Below, in pieces: positions 6,231 through 8,151 of a stretch of DNA of 8,151 nt. Source of the stretch: an uncultured Clostridia bacterium (lineage in GTDB: Bacteria > Bacillota > Clostridia > Lachnospirales > Anaerotignaceae); the NCBI GenBank assembly GCA_937888765.1, contig CALASU010000067.1, positions 1-8,151 of the forward strand. Reading direction: 5' to 3'. A model generated the notes under the pieces. It had not been told where the DNA came from. It was given only the letters and a program-made list of their open reading frames with translations, and ran no database searches. Both the position numbers and the translations under genes were made by a program. Every line of letters begins with the position of its first letter. The stretch's first letter is position 1.

Positions 6231-6539
6231 TCACATTCCCATGCGTTTTTTTCCATTGCTAAAAACAAAGCCAATTTTTACGCAATCAATGGCTACTACC
6301 ATTGTGTAATCTTTTGTACGATACATCATAGGCGCGCCGCCTCTTTTTACAACGACAGCATCTATTTTTTTTCCTTCTTTTGTCCAGTAACTAAGGAAAG
6401 CAAAGTCATCTTCCTGACGCACAGCCCATTCCAGCTCCAGCAGTGGCTTTACAAAAAAGTCACCCTCACAGCCAAAATAGCTGTTTATGTTATTTCTTGC
6501 CTGCTCATACTCTAGTACCGGTTCCATTTCCCTTCCCAT
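6231..6539 (-). CDS. hypothetical protein, 102 residues
   Basis: I do not recognise this protein. It has 102 residues, begins MGREMEPVLEYEQARNNI and is mixed-charge and globular in look, with no signal peptide or membrane segment. The N-terminal 45 residues look helical (LEYEQARNNI, LLELEWAVRQ). The C-terminal half alternates hydrophobic strands (KIDAVVVKRGG, YTMVVAIDCVKIGFVF), suggesting a small alpha+beta domain. The two cysteines are C24 and C86. The frame stays open upstream to a TTG at 6641, but GGAGG (6549-6545) sits 5 nt before the ATG at 6539, and a good promoter (6604-6576) lies inside the longer version, so the short form is preferred. It is the first gene after the uvrA terminator. 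No clear terminator separates it from the SSB-like gene 136 bp downstream, so they may share a transcript. Confidence 0.65.
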   Translation of the reverse strand: MGREMEPVLEYEQARNNINSYFGCEGDFFVKPLLELEWAVRQEDDFAFLSYWTKEGKKIDAVVVKRGGAPMMYRTKDYTMVVAIDCVKIGFVFSNGKKRMGM

Positions 6540-6544
6540 AGCTT

Positions 6545-6549
6545 CCTCC
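6545..6549 (-). promoter_or_regulatory. ribosome binding site deciding the start of the 102-residue protein
   Basis: GGAGG on the minus strand, 5 nt (AAGCT) before the ATG at 6539. Neither the ATG at 6626 nor the TTG at 6641 has a comparable site. Confidence 0.75.
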
Positions 6550-6575
6550 AAATACCAATATTTGTTCTTAGTCTT

Positions 6576-6604
6576 ATGGTACTGATTTTTTGGACAGTTG
6601 TCAA
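6576..6604 (-). promoter_or_regulatory. sigma-A-type promoter for the minus-strand unit 6539-4887
   Basis: TTGACA (6604-6599) is a perfect -35 box. A 17-nt spacer leads to TACCAT (6581-6576), a 4/6 match to the -10 box. Transcription would start about 30 nt before the ATG at 6539. It lies just downstream of the uvrA terminator, so this unit is independent of uvrA. Confidence 0.7.
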
Positions 6605-6639
6605 TATTAACCTGTTTTCCTGTCATATACAGTTTTATC

Positions 6640-6677
6640 AAAAAAGAGCCCTGATTTCGCCATCAAGACTCTTTTTT
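6640..6677 (-). terminator. uvrA terminator, minus strand
   Basis: Read on the minus strand, AAAAAAGAGTCTTGAT pairs with ATCAGGGCTCTTTTTT around a GGCGAA loop: 16 pairs, two of them U-G, ending in six U. On the plus strand those two pairs become A-C mismatches, so the structure favours minus-strand RNA, as expected for the end of uvrA. Confidence 0.8.
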
Positions 6678-6694
6678 GTCTGAATCTGTCAAAA

Positions 6695-6741
6695 AAAATC
6701 AGATTTTTCTATGAAAAAGCTACAGAAAATCAGATTTTTCT
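6695..6741. repeat. twin AT-rich palindromic repeat downstream of uvrA
   Basis: AAAATCAGATTTTTCT occurs exactly twice, at 6695-6710 and 6726-6741, with a 31-bp period (about three helical turns). Each copy contains the near-palindrome AAAATC-A-GATTTT. It lies between the uvrA stop and its terminator. The function is unknown, and a pair of protein-binding sites or simple local duplication are both possible. Confidence 0.7.
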
Positions 6742-6766
6742 TTTCATTTTTCATGCAGGTTATTTT

Positions 6767-8151
6767 TCAGTGTCTTTCCAGAACACCTTTCAGATATCTG
6801 CCCGTATAAGAGCTTTCCACCTTACAGATTGCCTCGGGTGTGCCGCAGGCTACCAGTGTACCGCCGCCATTGCCGCCCTCAGGTCCTAAATCAATGATAT
6901 GGTCCGCTGTTTTGATGACATCCAGATTATGCTCAATTACAACGACCGTATTGCCATATTCTGCCAGTCTTTGCAGAATATGCACCAGCTTATGCACATC
7001 GGCTGTATGCAGACCTGTTGTCGGTTCATCCAGAATATACATTGTGCGTCCTGTACTTTTACGGCTCAGCTCCGTTGCCAGTTTCACCCTCTGTGCTTCC
7101 CCGCCCGACAGCGTTGTGGAGGACTGCCCCAGCTGTACATAGGAAAGCCCCACATCATACAGCGTCTGCAGCTTCGCTTTGATTTTTGGAATATTGGCAA
7201 AAAACTCCAGTGCTTCTTCCACCGTCATTTCCAGTACATCCGAAATCGTCTTGCCTTTATACTTTACTTCCAGGGTTTCCCTGTTATATCGCTTACCATG
7301 GCAAACCTCACAGGGTACATACAGGTCTGGCAGGAAATGCATTTCAATCTTTACGATACCATCCCCTGCACAGGCTTCACAGCGTCCGCCTTTTACATTA
7401 AAGCTGAACCGTCCTTTCTGGTATCCTCTCAGCTTCGCTTCATTCGTCTGTGCAAATACATCACGAATCATATCGAATAAGCCTGTATAGGTCGCAGGAT
7501 TGCTTCTTGGCGTACGCCCGATCGGGGACTGGTCGATATTGATAACCTTATCCAGTTTTTCCAGTCCCAGAATATCCTCATGCTTACCGGGGCGTGTTTT
7601 CGCACGGTTCAGATCTCTTGCCAGTCTTTTATACAGAATCTCGTTGATCAGCGAGCTTTTCCCGGAACCGCTGACCCCTGTCACACAGGTAAACAGCCCC
7701 AGAGGAATTTCCACATCAATCTCTTTCAGATTGTTTTCTGCCGCACCTTTGATTGTCAGTACTGCATCTTTCTGCATGGGTCTGCGTTTCTTCGGCACTT
7801 CAATCTGTTTTCTGCCGCTCAGATACTCCCCTGTTACAGAGCCTTCACAGGCTTTGATCGCTTCCACGTCGCCCGCACAGACGATTTCGCCGCCGTCCCT
7901 GCCCGCACCGGGGCCGATATCCACCACAAAATCCGCCGCAAGCATGGTATCCTCATCATGTTCTACCACAATCAGAGAGTTCCCGATATCCCGCAGATGT
8001 TTCAATGTCGTCAGCAGCTTATCATTGTCCCGTTGATGCAGACCAATACTCGGCTCATCCAGAATATAAACCACACCGACCAGACCGGAACCGATCTGCG
8101 TTGCCAGGCGGATTCTCTGCGCTTCCCCACCCGAAAGCGTACCTGCTGTAC
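6767..8151 (-). CDS. uvrA: excinuclease ABC subunit A, C-terminal half (5' end outside window)
   Basis: UvrA is the DNA-damage-sensing ATPase of nucleotide excision repair. It dimerises, loads UvrB at lesions and then leaves. About 461 C-terminal residues are visible, and the frame is open to the window edge, so the true start lies beyond 8151. At the edge is the ABC signature of the first nucleotide domain (LSGGEAQRIRLA), then its Walker B YILDEPSIGLHQRDN and the H-loop VVEHD. The second domain follows: Walker A GVSGSGKSS, then GRTPRSNPATYTG, a Cys4 zinc module CEAC-19 residues-CEVC, a second signature LSGGEAQRVKLATEL, Walker B YILDEPTTGLH and VVIEHN. All key residues are intact. The C-terminus LERH* is short. 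A methionine at 8074 is internal and not the start. A strong minus-strand terminator lies 90 bp downstream. Confidence 0.98.
   Translation of the reverse strand, partial: TAGTLSGGEAQRIRLATQIGSGLVGVVYILDEPSIGLHQRDNDKLLTTLKHLRDIGNSLIVVEHDEDTMLAADFVVDIGPGAGRDGGEIVCAGDVEAIKACEGSVTGEYLSGRKQIEVPKKRRPMQKDAVLTIKGAAENNLKEIDVEIPLGLFTCVTGVSGSGKSSLINEILYKRLARDLNRAKTRPGKHEDILGLEKLDKVINIDQSPIGRTPRSNPATYTGLFDMIRDVFAQTNEAKLRGYQKGRFSFNVKGGRCEACAGDGIVKIEMHFLPDLYVPCEVCHGKRYNRETLEVKYKGKTISDVLEMTVEEALEFFANIPKIKAKLQTLYDVGLSYVQLGQSSTTLSGGEAQRVKLATELSRKSTGRTMYILDEPTTGLHTADVHKLVHILQRLAEYGNTVVVIEHNLDVIKTADHIIDLGPEGGNGGGTLVACGTPEAICKVESSYTGRYLKGVLERH

Noticed and set aside
6767..8074. uvrA starting at the methionine at 8074
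   Set aside because: The frame stays open to the window edge and encodes the ABC signature LSGGEAQRIRLA upstream, so that methionine is internal.

Overview
The window looks like chromosomal DNA from a low-to-moderate-GC anaerobic member of the Bacillota, probably class Clostridia. The grounds are strong AGGAGG-type ribosome binding sites, short-stem U-rich terminators, an FtsK/SpoIIIE-type translocase, and an asd-dapA-dapB lysine/diaminopimelate (DAP) cluster. The exact genus cannot be read from the sequence. No phage, transposase, CRISPR, tRNA or rRNA gene is visible.

Layout. Positions 1-1798 (minus) hold the N-terminal two thirds or so of an FtsK/SpoIIIE DNA translocase, cut by the window edge just after its Walker A motif. 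A 171-bp divergent intergenic region (1799-1969) separates it from a plus-strand cluster: asd (1970-2977), dapA (3036-3917) and dapB (4076-4828). These encode three enzymes that lead from aspartyl phosphate to tetrahydrodipicolinate, the precursor of DAP and lysine. Between dapA and dapB lies a GC-rich composite palindromic element of about 140 bp. It consists of two inverted arms of matching architecture, each with two hairpins, facing a perfect 24-bp palindrome.

A bidirectional terminator (4861-4882) closes dapB and also ends a convergent minus-strand unit. In transcription order that unit is a promoter at 6604-6576, a 102-residue protein of unknown function (start corrected to 6539), a tandem OB-fold single-stranded-DNA-binding-like protein (start corrected to 6094), and a divergent corrinoid adenosyltransferase-family protein (5384-4887). 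Upstream of it, the last 460 or so residues of UvrA (8151-6767, minus) end at a strand-specific terminator (6640-6677). The uvrA terminator is preceded by a twin AT-rich palindromic repeat.

The main points for a second look are the dapA/dapB palindromic element, an abrupt change of codon dialect inside asd near 2620 (mosaic gene, natural variation or assembly junction), the degenerate motifs of the adenosyltransferase-like protein, and the promoter/RBS evidence that shortens two minus-strand genes. I see no clearly new multi-gene system here. The palindromic element is the most distinctive structure.
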